From: Nocardia carnea NBRC 14403
Lineage (GTDB): Bacteria > Actinomycetota > Actinomycetes > Mycobacteriales > Mycobacteriaceae
Reading direction: 5' to 3'
DNA: 64,000 nucleotides
NCBI RefSeq assembly: GCF_000308515.1
Contig: NZ_BAFV01000125.1
Location: 99,937 to 163,936 of the forward strand
Below, in pieces: positions 8,341 through 17,027 of this stretch. Made by a program: the position numbers and the translations under genes. The notes under the pieces are model-generated. The model was not told where the DNA came from, ran no database searches, and worked only from the letters and a program-made list of their open reading frames with translations. The number at the start of each line of letters is the position of its first letter. Position 1 is the first letter of the stretch.

Positions 8341-9873
8341 ATGAACGCACCAACCGGAATGGCCGAGTCGTACTGGATGCATTCGACCGGGCCGACCGCG
8401 TATCCACGCGTCACCGAGGACCTCGCCACCGATGTCGCCGTGATCGGCGGCGGTATCGCCGGACTGTGTTGCGCCTGGGAGATCGCGGGCACCGGCCGGT
8501 CGGTCACCGTGCTGGAGGCGGACCGTATCGTCAGCGGCACAACCGGCTACACCACCGCAAAGGTCAGCGCGCAGCACACTCTGGTGTACGACTCGCTGCG
8601 CTCGTCGTTCGACGCCGATACCGCGCATCTGTACGCCCGCTCCCAGCAGGACGCCGTGGAACATCTGGTGCGTACGGCCGCCGATCTGGGAATCGACTGC
8701 GAACTCGAACGGGCACCGTCCTACACCTATGCCACCGGCGTGGACGAAGTCGCGACCATCCGGGCCGAGGTCGCGGCGGCGGCAGCGGCCGGGCTGCCGG
8801 CATCGCTGGTCACCGAGACCGGACTACCGTTCCCGGTGGCCGCCGCGATCCGGGTGGACGATCAGGTCCAGTTCCATCCGCGGCGATATCTGCTCGGCCT
8901 CGCCGAGCATCTGATCCGGTCCGGGGGAGCGATCTACGAACGGACCCGGGTGGTCGGGTTGGACGAGGGCGACCCCTGCCGGCTGACCACCGAGCACGGT
9001 GCCACAGTGCGCGCCCGCGACGTAGTGGTCGCGACGCACTACCCGATATTCGACCGGGCACTGCTTTTCACGCGATTGCAGCCCCGGCGAGAACTGGCGG
9101 TCGCCGGTCCGCTGGCCGCCGGCGCCGACCCGAACGGTATGTACATCACACCCGAGGAGAACACCCGCTCCGTCCGCACCGCCCCCTACGGTGACGGCCG
9201 CAGGCTGCTCATCGTCACCGGCGAACATATGCGGCCCGGCGTGGGATCGACCGCGGCCGCCGTGGACCGGCTGGCCGGCTGGGCGCGGACACATTTCCCG
9301 GTGGACTCCCTGGACTACCACTGGGGCGCACAGGACAACACCACCACTGACGACCTTCCCTATATCGGCCGCTTCCATCCCGGAACCCGGCACGTCTATG
9401 TGAGCACCGGATTCGGCGGCTGGGGGATGACACACGCGATCATGGGCAGCCGGCTGCTCGCGGCCGAACTGGCCGGTGAATCACTACCGTGGGCCGCAAT
9501 CTACGATCCACGCCGCCTGCATCCCCGCGTCGAAACCGGCACACTGCTGAAATCCGGTCTCGAGGTGGGCCGCCATCTGATCGGCGACCGTCTCGCCCCG
9601 AGTACCTTCGTCGATTCCGCCGCCGACCTCGCCCCGGGCAGCGGTGCGGTGATGCGCCGCTCCGGCCGGCGCAGCGCGGTCTACCGGGACCACGACGGCC
9701 GGTTGCACGCCGTATCGGCGGTCTGCACCCATCTCGGCTGCGTGGTCGCGTTCAACGATGCCGAAACCAGCTGGGACTGCCCGTGCCACGGGTCGCGGTT
9801 CGATATCGACGGCAATGTCCTGGAAGGCCCGGCCACCACCGCGCTGGACCCGATCGATCCGGACCACGACTGA
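8341..9873 (+). CDS. FAD-dependent oxidoreductase with C-terminal Rieske [2Fe-2S] domain
   Basis: Protein of 510 aa. The N-terminal DAO-type FAD domain has the dinucleotide motif GGGIAGLCCAWE (about 34-45) and a VLEAD acidic strand end. The last third holds a Rieske centre: C462-T-H464 and C480-P-C-H483. This arrangement is known among actinobacterial DAO/Rieske fusions of undefined substrate. The FAD domain probably oxidises an amine or similar compound and the cluster passes electrons on, but this is inferred from domains. ATG at 8341; no strong ribosome binding site. It lies 64 bases after the GT2 pair and may share its transcript. It is convergent with the P450 remnant. Confidence 0.87.
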   Translation: MNAPTGMAESYWMHSTGPTAYPRVTEDLATDVAVIGGGIAGLCCAWEIAGTGRSVTVLEADRIVSGTTGYTTAKVSAQHTLVYDSLRSSFDADTAHLYARSQQDAVEHLVRTAADLGIDCELERAPSYTYATGVDEVATIRAEVAAAAAAGLPASLVTETGLPFPVAAAIRVDDQVQFHPRRYLLGLAEHLIRSGGAIYERTRVVGLDEGDPCRLTTEHGATVRARDVVVATHYPIFDRALLFTRLQPRRELAVAGPLAAGADPNGMYITPEENTRSVRTAPYGDGRRLLIVTGEHMRPGVGSTAAAVDRLAGWARTHFPVDSLDYHWGAQDNTTTDDLPYIGRFHPGTRHVYVSTGFGGWGMTHAIMGSRLLAAELAGESLPWAAIYDPRRLHPRVETGTLLKSGLEVGRHLIGDRLAPSTFVDSAADLAPGSGAVMRRSGRRSAVYRDHDGRLHAVSAVCTHLGCVVAFNDAETSWDCPCHGSRFDIDGNVLEGPATTALDPIDPDHD

Positions 9874-9960
9874 TCGGCGCATATCCCGCAGTACAACTCG
9901 GCGCGGGAATACCGGCCCCGAACTCGCGCCGCGGTGAATACGGCGGCGCGGAAAACAGCC

Positions 9961-11311
9961 TCAACGCGGTGGAGCGACGCTCCGTAACCCCGCCGGTTCG
10001 ATCCCGAACTCCAGCCCGAAATTGTTGAGGGTGGCCGGAAGGGGAGTGCCCGGGGCGAGATCGTGCGAGCGTAACCGCAATTCCGGTCCGGACAGCAGAT
10101 GGGCGAGCAGTGAGCTGGTGACGAACAGCACCAGGTTCCGGCCGGGGCATTCGGCCGGACCCGCACTGAAAGGCACCAGCTGGGGGTATTGTTCCGCGCG
10201 ACCGTCGATCCATATCTCCGGTGCGAAGCTGTCGGCGAACGGCAGTAGCTGCCGGTCGCGGTGGAACGCCGGGGCCAGGATCAACAGCGCCGCGCCGGGT
10301 TCGAGCGCGAACTGTTCGGAACCCGTGCGCCACCTGGTCCACTCGGTGGTATCGCGCAGGATCACCGGGGTGGTGGGCCACAATCGGATCGATTCCAGGA
10401 CACACGCCCGCAGATACGGCCGCAGCCGCGCATGCTCCGGCTCTTCGGCATCGGCCCGGGCCCGGGCGTACTGGTCGGGATGCTCGGTGAGCAAGGCCAG
10501 CGCCCGCGACAGCGCGATTCCCGCCGCATCGAAGGCGAACAGCCACTGCGGCATCTGGCCCACCGGATCGATCGCACCGCCCGCAGGGATATCGGCCAGT
10601 GCGCCGGCCAGGCTGCCGCGCTCGGGGCGCTCGGCGTAGTCGTACAGCCGGGCCAGGAATCGATCCCGCCGTTTCCGCAACGGTGGCGCCGCGAACGACC
10701 AGTTCGCCGCCCCACAGCTCATCGGTGATCGCATCGTCGGTGCGGGCCCGTTCACCCAGCACCACCCGGCGCACCAGCCGCCACCACGCGGCCGTGAAAT
10801 CCGCTGCGTCCATGACGCCGCGCCGACCGGCCTGTCCGAGCAGGTCATGGGCTTCGTCGGCCACCTTCGCCGCGAACGGTTCTGCCAGCTGGTGCAGCGG
10901 TACGCCGGTATCGAGAGCCGCCTCGTTCACGGCCCGTCGCCGTTCACGGATGGGCCCCCGCGATACCAGCACGCCGTGCGGCTGGAACTGTTCGAGCGCA
11001 GCCCGTTTCTCCCGGTTCGCCGGATCGAACGGGGCGGGCGCGCCCGCCAGCACCCGGCCGACATCGTCGGGGTCGAGTATCACGATCACCCGGCGCCCGG
11101 GCACGACCAGTTCCACCGGCCCCCGGCCGAACTCCGCGCGCAACTTCTCCCACCGCCGCGCCGCGCGCTCGTCGGCCTGGATCCGTTCCAGCATTCCCAG
11201 CACGGGCCGGCGCCGCGCGATCACGCCGGAGCTGATTGCAGGGAAACCGAGGTCCACCAACGTGGCTGCCGCTCGGAGCCCGGTCAATCGGTGCGCATGC
11301 ACATCGGCCAT
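9961..11311 (-). pseudogene. Cytochrome P450, split by a one-base frameshift
   Basis: Reading from the ATG at 11311, the first about 200 codons give a P450-like N-terminal half (MADVHAHRLTGLRAAATLVD, later LVRRVVLGERARTDDAITDELW). The matching C-terminal half is in the next frame: ANWSF, RDRFLARLYDYAERPE, ExxR in LESIRLWP and the haem ligand loop FSAGPAECPG, ending at 9961. The switch is best placed at the GGGG run read from bases 10713-10710; removing one G joins the halves into about 449 aa. The first frame stays open to 9752, so an automatic call would give a 519-aa chimaera with a false C-terminus. The I-helix (FDAAGIALSRALAL) lacks the usual acid-Thr pair, so even a repaired enzyme may be atypical. 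Sequencing error cannot be excluded. Confidence 0.75.
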
Positions 11312-11394
11312 TCCCTCTCCTTCTGTTGCCGTCGCCGCCTTGCCGATTGTGGACCTGTCGGCTTGCGAACTTGCGAGCCTGCAGATCAGCCGGA

Positions 11395-11424
11395 CCTGCC
11401 TGCCTGCCTGCCTGCCTGCCTGCC
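11395..11424. repeat. CCTG tetranucleotide tract, 7.5 copies
   Basis: A perfect 30-base run of CCTG units lies between the P450 start (11311) and the SDR stop (11533), both on minus. It begins 84 bases upstream of the P450 start codon. It is in no credible gene. Such tracts change length by slipped-strand mispairing. Confidence 0.9.
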
Positions 11425-11532
11425 GGTCCGGGGCGCGTACCCGGACCGCCCCCGCCGAAACAATGACGGTTTCGAGTGGCGCCGTTCCGGTCCGCCGTCC
11501 GGCGTGGCTGCTCTACAGAATCGCCCCCCGCT

Positions 11533-12372
11533 CTACAAGATCGGCCGACCGCCGGTCACGGCAATCCGCGCGCCGGAAACGTAGCTGCCGTCGTCGGAGG
11601 CGAGCATCACGTAGACGGGCGCCAGTTCGGCGGGCCGGCCGGCGCGACCGAGCGGTGTGTCGTCGCCGAACGCGCTGACCTTCTCGTTGGGCATGGTCGA
11701 CGGGATCAACGGTGTCCAGATCGGCCCGGGCGCGACACTGTTGACCCGGATCCCCTTGTCGCCGAGCAGCTGCGCCAGGCTGGCGGAGAAGTTGGCGATC
11801 GCGGCCTTGGTGGCGGCGTACGGCGCCAATGTGGGGGAGGGGGTATCGGAGTTCACCGAGGAACTGCCGATGATCGACCCGCCGGCGGGCATATGCGGCA
11901 GGACGGCCTTCACCAGGTGGAAGTAGGCGTGGATGTTCACTTTGAACGTGTAATCGAACTCCTCGTCGCTGATCTCCTCGAGGGTGGTGTGCGTCATCTG
12001 GTAGGCCGCGTTGCTGACCAGGATGTCGATCCGGCCGAAGGCCTCCACCGCGCGGTCCATCACCGCCCGGCAGTGCGCCGGATCGGACAGATCGCCGGGC
12101 ACCAGTACCGCCCGGCGCCCCGCCTCTTCGATCAGCGCGCCCACTTCGGCGGCGTCGTCGTGCTCGTCGAGGTAGGAGATCAGGACATCGGCGCCCTCGC
12201 GGGCGAAGGCTATGGCCACGGCCCGCCCGATCCCACTGTCGCCGCCGGTGATGACGGCCGTTTTACCGGTCAGCTTCCCGCTGCCCCGGTAACTCAGTTC
12301 GCCGCAATCCGGGATCGGTGTCATCCGCGACTGGACACCGGGCACCTCTTGCTGCTGTTCCTGGAACCCCAT
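11533..12372 (-). CDS. SDR family oxidoreductase (glucose/ribitol-dehydrogenase-like)
   Basis: Classical short-chain dehydrogenase of 279 aa with a 40-residue N-terminal lead (MGFQEQQQEVPGVQSRM) typical of the YhdG/YghA-like group. Cofactor motif TGGDSGIG, NAA motif VSNAAYQ, Ser-rich strand GSSSVNS and catalytic YAATK are all present, followed by SVAPGPIWTPLIPSTMP. ATG at 12372 has GGAAGGAG upstream; a longer reading from 12432 lacks that support. It is divergent from the next membrane-protein gene. Substrate unknown; the group is often linked to general stress. Confidence 0.9.
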   Translation of the reverse strand: MGFQEQQQEVPGVQSRMTPIPDCGELSYRGSGKLTGKTAVITGGDSGIGRAVAIAFAREGADVLISYLDEHDDAAEVGALIEEAGRRAVLVPGDLSDPAHCRAVMDRAVEAFGRIDILVSNAAYQMTHTTLEEISDEEFDYTFKVNIHAYFHLVKAVLPHMPAGGSIIGSSSVNSDTPSPTLAPYAATKAAIANFSASLAQLLGDKGIRVNSVAPGPIWTPLIPSTMPNEKVSAFGDDTPLGRAGRPAELAPVYVMLASDDGSYVSGARIAVTGGRPIL

Positions 12373-12605
12373 TGCTGTGCTCCTTCCGTGGCGAACGAGG
12401 ACCGCCGTATCGATGCCGTACCGGTCGAGCACGGGATTGCCGCCGCGCCGCGTTCGAAACCGGTCCGCGTGATCCGGCAGTCAACGCGGTGTGCGGTTGC
12501 GTGGTCGCCGGCCGGGCCGGGTGTTTGGGTGCGCCCCGATCGGGAAGCGCGTCACTCGAGGAACGGCCCACCCGGCCGTCGATCACGCGTGAGCAGGAGG
12601 ATGTG

Positions 12606-13712
12606 GTGACAGAAACTTCGGGTCCCGGCACTGTGGTCATCGGCGTGGTCGCGGATCCGGACCTCCCCGCGCGCCTCGCCCGCGATCTGGCGCACTCCCT
12701 GCCCGCGGCGCTGGCCCGGGAGGACGACCGAACCGAGTGGCGGGTGGAGGTTCTCGACGACCCTTTCGAGGCGATGTATCCGGATATCGAATACGTCATC
12801 GACAAGGCCGCGCGCCATGTCCGCAACACCTCCTGGGATCTCGCCCTGTGCCTGACCGATCTGCCGATGCGCAGTGACGGCCGCGTCGTGCTGGCGTCGC
12901 TGGACCTGCAGCACCGGGTCGCCCTCATACCGCTACCGGCGCTCGGTGGCCTCCGCTTGCGGTACCGGCTGCGGGAACTGGCGGCCGGAATCGTCGGGGC
13001 ATTACGCGCCGGAGCCGGAACGTCCGCGCACCCCGGTCAGGAGGCCGCCACCCGGGCACCTTTCCGGAGCGTCCGGATCGTCGACGACGGTGCCGGCGCG
13101 ATCCTCGTGGAGCGGGGCGGCGCGGCCCGTTTCGCCGGTCTGCTCGCCGGTATGGTGCGCGCGAACCGGCCCTGGCGGCTGTTCGTCGGACTGTCCTCGG
13201 CCCTGGCCGGATCATTGGCCGGTACCGCCTTCGGCGTGCTCTATTCGAGTATCTGGCAGTTGGCGACCGCGCTGGGCGGGTTCCGGCTCACCGGAGTGGT
13301 CCTCGTGGCGGTCACCGCGCTCGCGGTGTGGATCGTGGTGGGCCACAGTCTGTGGGAACGGCAGACTTTCCGGGACTCGATCCGGGTAGGCGATATCCGG
13401 CTCCGCAATACGGGAACAGCGGTCACGGTCGCCCTCGGCGCGGTGGTGTTCTACTCGGTACTCTTCCTGTTCACCTGCGCCGCAGTAGCTCTCATCATCC
13501 CGCCGTCCTACCTGGAGACCGTGCTCGGTGGCCCGGTCGGCCTGCGCGACTACCTCACCATTGCCGCGATGGCGAGCGCCCTGGGCACCGTGGCCGGTGC
13601 GGTCGGGTCGGGATTGGAGGACGATCTCACCGTCCGAAAGGCCACCTACGGCTACCGTGACCGGGAACGCCGCAGCTGGGTCGATCGGCAGCGTGATCAG
13701 GAAGAGCCGTGA
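12606..13712 (+). CDS. Membrane protein of unknown function, four C-terminal helices
   Basis: Not recognised. The 368-aa protein has a soluble first half (about 180 residues) with strand-rich sequence such as VVIGVVADPDLPARLARDLA and WDLALCLTDLP, then four hydrophobic segments: about 190-215, 222-245, 260-290 and 300-325. It ends in a charged tail (DRERRSWVDRQRDQEEP). Two GTG codons (12603, 12606) follow an AGGAGG; 12606 gives a 5-base spacing and is chosen. Cytosolic sensor-like N-half plus membrane C-half is a description, not a function. A strong hairpin follows the stop. Confidence 0.82.
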   Translation: MTETSGPGTVVIGVVADPDLPARLARDLAHSLPAALAREDDRTEWRVEVLDDPFEAMYPDIEYVIDKAARHVRNTSWDLALCLTDLPMRSDGRVVLASLDLQHRVALIPLPALGGLRLRYRLRELAAGIVGALRAGAGTSAHPGQEAATRAPFRSVRIVDDGAGAILVERGGAARFAGLLAGMVRANRPWRLFVGLSSALAGSLAGTAFGVLYSSIWQLATALGGFRLTGVVLVAVTALAVWIVVGHSLWERQTFRDSIRVGDIRLRNTGTAVTVALGAVVFYSVLFLFTCAAVALIIPPSYLETVLGGPVGLRDYLTIAAMASALGTVAGAVGSGLEDDLTVRKATYGYRDRERRSWVDRQRDQEEP

Positions 13713-13749
13713 ACCGGCGGCGCGCCATCGTCTGCTGGGCGCCGCCGGT
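13713..13749 (+). terminator. Hairpin after membrane-protein gene
   Basis: Perfect 11-bp stem, ACCGGCGGCGC at 13713-13723 pairing with GCGCCGCCGGT at 13739-13749, starting right after the stop codon. It lies between two convergent genes. No U tract, as usual in GC-rich actinobacteria. Confidence 0.65.
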
Positions 13750-13776
13750 ACGCGCGGGCCGGGGCAGCCGCGCGGC

Positions 13777-15558
13777 TCAGATCCGGAGCTCCTGGGCTTT
13801 GGTCTTGGCGCCCTGCACCATGAGATGGAAGGCGTCCGGATCGCCGCGCAGTAGGGATTTGCCCAGATCCTTGATCTGTTCGTAGGAGGCGTGCGGCGGA
13901 ATCGGTGGGACATCCGGGTCGCAGCGGACATCGAGCACTGTGGGACTGGGGGTGGCCAGCGCCCGGTCCCACATATCCCCGATATCGTCGGGATGGTCGA
14001 TGGCGATCCCCTCCAGGCCCATCTCGTGTGCCAGATCGGCATAGGGCACATCGGGAAGGTTCTGCGATTCCTCGAATTTCGGCGCACCGCCCATGGCGCG
14101 CAGTTCCCAGGTGACCTGGTTCAGATCATTGTTGTGGAATACGCAGACGATCAGCCGGCGATCTTCCCAGAGGTGCTGGTAGCGCGCGATGGTCATGAGT
14201 TCACCGAGCCCGTTCATCTGCATGGCGCCGTCGCCGACCAGCGCGATCACCGGCCGGTCGGGATGGGCGAATTTCGCGCCGATCGCATACGGCACACCGG
14301 GCCCCATGGTGGCCAGCGTGCCCGACAGCGAACCACGCATCTCGCCGCGGAAGCGCAGACAGCGCGCGTACCAGTTGGTGGAGGATCCGGAATCGGCGGT
14401 GACGACGGCGTTCTCGGGGATCCGCTCGGACAGTTCGGTGACCACCCGCATCGGGTTGAGAGGTTTCGCCTCGACCGCCGCCTGCTGGGCGATCGTTTCC
14501 CACCAGCGCGCGACATTCTTCTCGACGGTGTCCCGCCACGAACGGTCCGTCTTGCGTTCGAGCAAGGGAATCAATTGCCGCAGAGTGGCCTTCGCATCAC
14601 CCACCAGATTCACCTCGGTGGGGTAACGCATCCCGATGAGCGCGCCGTCGATATCGATCTGCACCGCACGGGCCTGATCGAAATCCGGCAGGAACTGGCT
14701 GTAGGGGAAATTGGACCCCACGATGAGCAGGGTGTCGCAATCGCGCATCAGCTCGTAGCTGGGCCGGGTGCCGAGCAGTCCGATGGATCCGGTGACGAAC
14801 GGCAGCTCGTCGGACAGCACATCCTTGCCCAGCAACGCCTTGGCGATCCCCGCGCCGGTGATCTCGGCGACCTCGAGCACCTCCGCGGCAGCGCCACGCG
14901 CCCCCTGCCCGATGAGCATCGCGACCCGCGAGCCCCGGGCGAGAACTTCGGCCGCGCGTTCGATCTCCGCCGCCGGCGGAGTGAGGGTGGTGTGCTGGCT
15001 GCTGGGCGGGCTCGACGGCACCTGCTTGAACGCGTGCTCCGGCGGCTCGTAAGGCTCTTCCTGCAGGTCCGCGGGCAGAATCAGCACAGTCGGTGCGCGC
15101 CGCGCCATCGAAGTACGGAAGGCGCGATCCAGCGCGTTCGGCAGCTGGCTCGCGACATTGACCTCGACGAGATAGTCCGACGCGACATCCTTGAACAGAG
15201 ATTGCAGATCGACTTCCTGCTGGTAGCTACCACCCATCGCGCTGCGTGCCGTCTGGCCGACGATCGCCACCACCGGGACATGATCGAGTTTGGCGTCGTA
15301 GAGGCCGTTGAGGAGGTGGATGGCGCCGGGCCCCGAGGTCGCGGTGCATACTCCGACTTCCCCGCTGAACTTGGCGAAACCGGTCGCCTGGAATGCCGAC
15401 ATCTCTTCATGGCGCGCCTGCACGAACCGGGGCCGGTTGTCGGCCCGGCCGAAGGCGGCCACGAGACCGTTGATCCCGTCGCCGGGGTATCCGAAGACCT
15501 GCTCGACACCCCATTCGCGGAGACGTTGCAGTACGTAATCGCCCACCTGCAGCGACAT
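13777..15558 (-). CDS. Thiamine-diphosphate-dependent enzyme, pyruvate oxidase/acetolactate synthase-like
   Basis: Protein of 593 aa with the three-domain layout of the POX/AHAS family. The N-terminal domain has VFGYPGDGINGL and the catalytic Glu in ARHEEMSAFQATG. The thiamine-binding motif starts at GDGAMQMNG and closes about 30 residues later with HNNDLNQ. The C-terminal tail (about 30 residues after the PYR/PP fold, with KTKAQELRI) and sequences such as QTARSAMGGSYQQEVDLQSLFKD favour a PoxB/ThpP-like pyruvate oxidase over biosynthetic acetolactate synthase. ATG at 15558 with AGGAGG seven bases upstream. Single gene, convergent with the membrane protein. Likely product acetate plus CO2 or acetyl phosphate; substrate not proved. 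Confidence 0.88.
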   Translation of the reverse strand: MSLQVGDYVLQRLREWGVEQVFGYPGDGINGLVAAFGRADNRPRFVQARHEEMSAFQATGFAKFSGEVGVCTATSGPGAIHLLNGLYDAKLDHVPVVAIVGQTARSAMGGSYQQEVDLQSLFKDVASDYLVEVNVASQLPNALDRAFRTSMARRAPTVLILPADLQEEPYEPPEHAFKQVPSSPPSSQHTTLTPPAAEIERAAEVLARGSRVAMLIGQGARGAAAEVLEVAEITGAGIAKALLGKDVLSDELPFVTGSIGLLGTRPSYELMRDCDTLLIVGSNFPYSQFLPDFDQARAVQIDIDGALIGMRYPTEVNLVGDAKATLRQLIPLLERKTDRSWRDTVEKNVARWWETIAQQAAVEAKPLNPMRVVTELSERIPENAVVTADSGSSTNWYARCLRFRGEMRGSLSGTLATMGPGVPYAIGAKFAHPDRPVIALVGDGAMQMNGLGELMTIARYQHLWEDRRLIVCVFHNNDLNQVTWELRAMGGAPKFEESQNLPDVPYADLAHEMGLEGIAIDHPDDIGDMWDRALATPSPTVLDVRCDPDVPPIPPHASYEQIKDLGKSLLRGDPDAFHLMVQGAKTKAQELRI

Positions 15559-15792
15559 GAGTCCTCCTGGTTCTGTGGATGGCGCGGCGTCGCGGGCGGC
15601 CTACCCGCTCGGCGCCGGTTCAACCACGAGGGGTGCGGGCCGGCTCCGGCCGGGCGGGCGGACGGCGAGGCGCGGTGGCCGAACGCCGAAGCCCCGAATG
15701 TTCGTCCCTACCACGGTGTACGTATTCCGGACGACACCCTGAGCTCGCTGCAGTGGGCGCGACCTGCACCGGACAGCGACTATCTGTCTCCG

Positions 15793-16290
15793 GTGAAGAA
15801 CCTGCACGGGCCCAACCCCGTATCTCCGGTGCCGCCGATCGCGCCGCCGCCCGGCGTGCTGCGGTTCGGGGATGTCCGCGTGGGCGTGCCGGAGTGGTTA
15901 CCGAGGGAACAGGCGATCCAGCTCGACGACGGTGCCGCGGTCACCGGAGCCCAGCTGGCCACATTCCTGGACTCGATCGGTATGGAACGCACCCGGTCGG
16001 ACCGGGTAGCCGGTCAGACCCTCGGCGCGGCAGCGCTCGGGGCCGCGGCCGGTGCGGCGGTGGCCGCGCCGTTCGCGCTCGTCGGTGCCGGTGTCGGCGG
16101 GGTGATCGGACTGACTGTGGGCTGCCGTTCGCGCCGATCGGGCTCGGCGCGGCACCGCTGGGTGCGGCCTACGGCGCGGCGCTCATGGCCGCCCCGCTCG
16201 CGGCGGTCGGGGCGGGAACCGGTGCCGGTATCGGTGCCGCACATGCCCTGAGTGCGCCGCCGCGGGCCCTCGGTCCGGCGCCGGCCGAGG
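15793..16290 (+). pseudogene. Decayed Pro-rich/glycine-zipper paralogue (frameshift, no signal peptide)
   Basis: Matches the C-terminal half of the two exported proteins at 26354-27214 and 27566-28816: PPGVLRFGDVRV, LDSIGMERTRSDR, AGQTLGAAALGAAAGAAVAAP. After GVIGLTVG the frame changes; the next frame continues LPFAPIGLGAAPLGAAYG and GAGTGAGIGAAHAL, exactly what the paralogues have next. One G missing from the GGG at 16119-16121 explains it. No signal peptide or Pro-rich N-terminus is found upstream; the GTG at 15793 is the first plausible start but has no ribosome binding site. The 3' end is approximate because the second frame runs on without a family boundary. Confidence 0.7.
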
Positions 16291-16342
16291 GGCAGTGCTC
16301 GCGAGCTGATACCGGCCCCCCGGGGCCACTCCGGGCCGGGGG

Positions 16343-16672
16343 TCAGGCCGAATGCGGCAGGCTGGTGAGCGCCCGGACCGCGTCGGCCAGCGGGATCATC
16401 CGTTCGGACTGTTCGGCCAGCAGACCCATTTCGATGTACTGGCGGATCAGGATGGACGGGGTCACCCCGTGTTCGGCGGCCTTACGCCGGACCCGGTCGC
16501 GCATCTCCGGTGTCCATTTGAACGAGGTGGCGACCATGCCCTGTTCGATCCGGTCCGCGGCCGGCGGTAGCGGAGGCAGGGGAGCGGTGTCGTCGTAGGT
16601 GAGTGTGTTCAGGAAGTCCTCGGCCGCCTCGGGAGTCCGGGGGTAGCCGGGGTCGGGTTCGTTATCGATCAT
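16343..16672 (-). CDS. Ribbon-helix-helix antitoxin-like protein
   Basis: Protein of 109 aa. A Pro/acid-rich first 40 residues precede a ribbon-helix-helix pattern: ATSFKWTPEMRDRVRRKA, AEHGVTPSILIRQYIEMGL. This is typical of CopG/BrnA-type antitoxins that dimerise to bind operator DNA while another part neutralises the toxin. Its ATG (16672) lies inside the end of the toxin gene, an 11-base overlap, so the two are coupled. It probably represses the pair through the palindrome at 16977-16992. Confidence 0.75.
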   Translation of the reverse strand: MIDNEPDPGYPRTPEAAEDFLNTLTYDDTAPLPPLPPAADRIEQGMVATSFKWTPEMRDRVRRKAAEHGVTPSILIRQYIEMGLLAEQSERMIPLADAVRALTSLPHSA

Positions 16673-16970
16673 CTCGGGTCGCCTCCCATGCGGTGTATTC
16701 GGCGAGCTGGTGGGGCCGCATCGGGCTCGCCAGCAGGATCTGCCAGCGGGTATCGGCGCGGAGCCACCGCAGCAGCACGATCAGGGTGCGGCCGTCGTCG
16801 GTACGACCCCAGACGGTCGCGGTGGGTAGTCCCTCGCGGCTCGTCGCCGCCCGGGGCCACCGCCGCGGCGAATACAGCACCTCCAATACTTCCCAGGGCT
16901 CGATTCCGCTGCGGTGGAGCAGGTCGTACGCTCCGGCCCACCATTCGTATTGCCCGTGATCCACGGACAA
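16662..16970 (-). CDS. BrnT-like toxin of a type II toxin-antitoxin pair
   Basis: Protein of 102 aa: HSGIEPWEVLEVLYSPRRWP, then ATVWGRTDDGRTLIVLLRWL and a late MRPHQLAEYTAWEA. Order and spacing resemble the BrnT ribonuclease fold (short helix with EV, Arg/Pro turn, GRTxDGRxL strand, terminal Y). Toxin-first order and an RHH partner also match brnTA. Start is TTG at 16970 or GTG at 16964; both lie only a few bases after a -10-like TATTAT, so the transcript may be leaderless. RNase activity is inferred from the family; the identity is weak enough that another small toxin fold is possible. Confidence 0.65.
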   Translation of the reverse strand: MSVDHGQYEWWAGAYDLLHRSGIEPWEVLEVLYSPRRWPRAATSREGLPTATVWGRTDDGRTLIVLLRWLRADTRWQILLASPMRPHQLAEYTAWEATRDDR

Positions 16971-16975
16971 TCACG

Positions 16976-16992
16976 ATAATACCCTGGTATTA
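16976..16992 (-). promoter_or_regulatory. Toxin-antitoxin operator overlapping -10
   Basis: A perfect inverted repeat TAATACC-CT-GGTATTA occupies 16977-16992. On minus it contains TATTAT (16981-16976), a good -10 hexamer, 6-11 bases upstream of the toxin start codons. Repressor bound here would cover the promoter. Confidence 0.65.
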
Positions 16993-17027
16993 CCTCCGTG
17001 GCCCAGAGCCCGTCCCGGGGAGCACGG

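Noticed and set aside
13891..15792. Plus-strand open frame running through the thiamine-enzyme gene into the decayed zipper gene
   Set aside because: Only the last part matches a protein family; the first 630 codons are the antisense of a well-supported gene.
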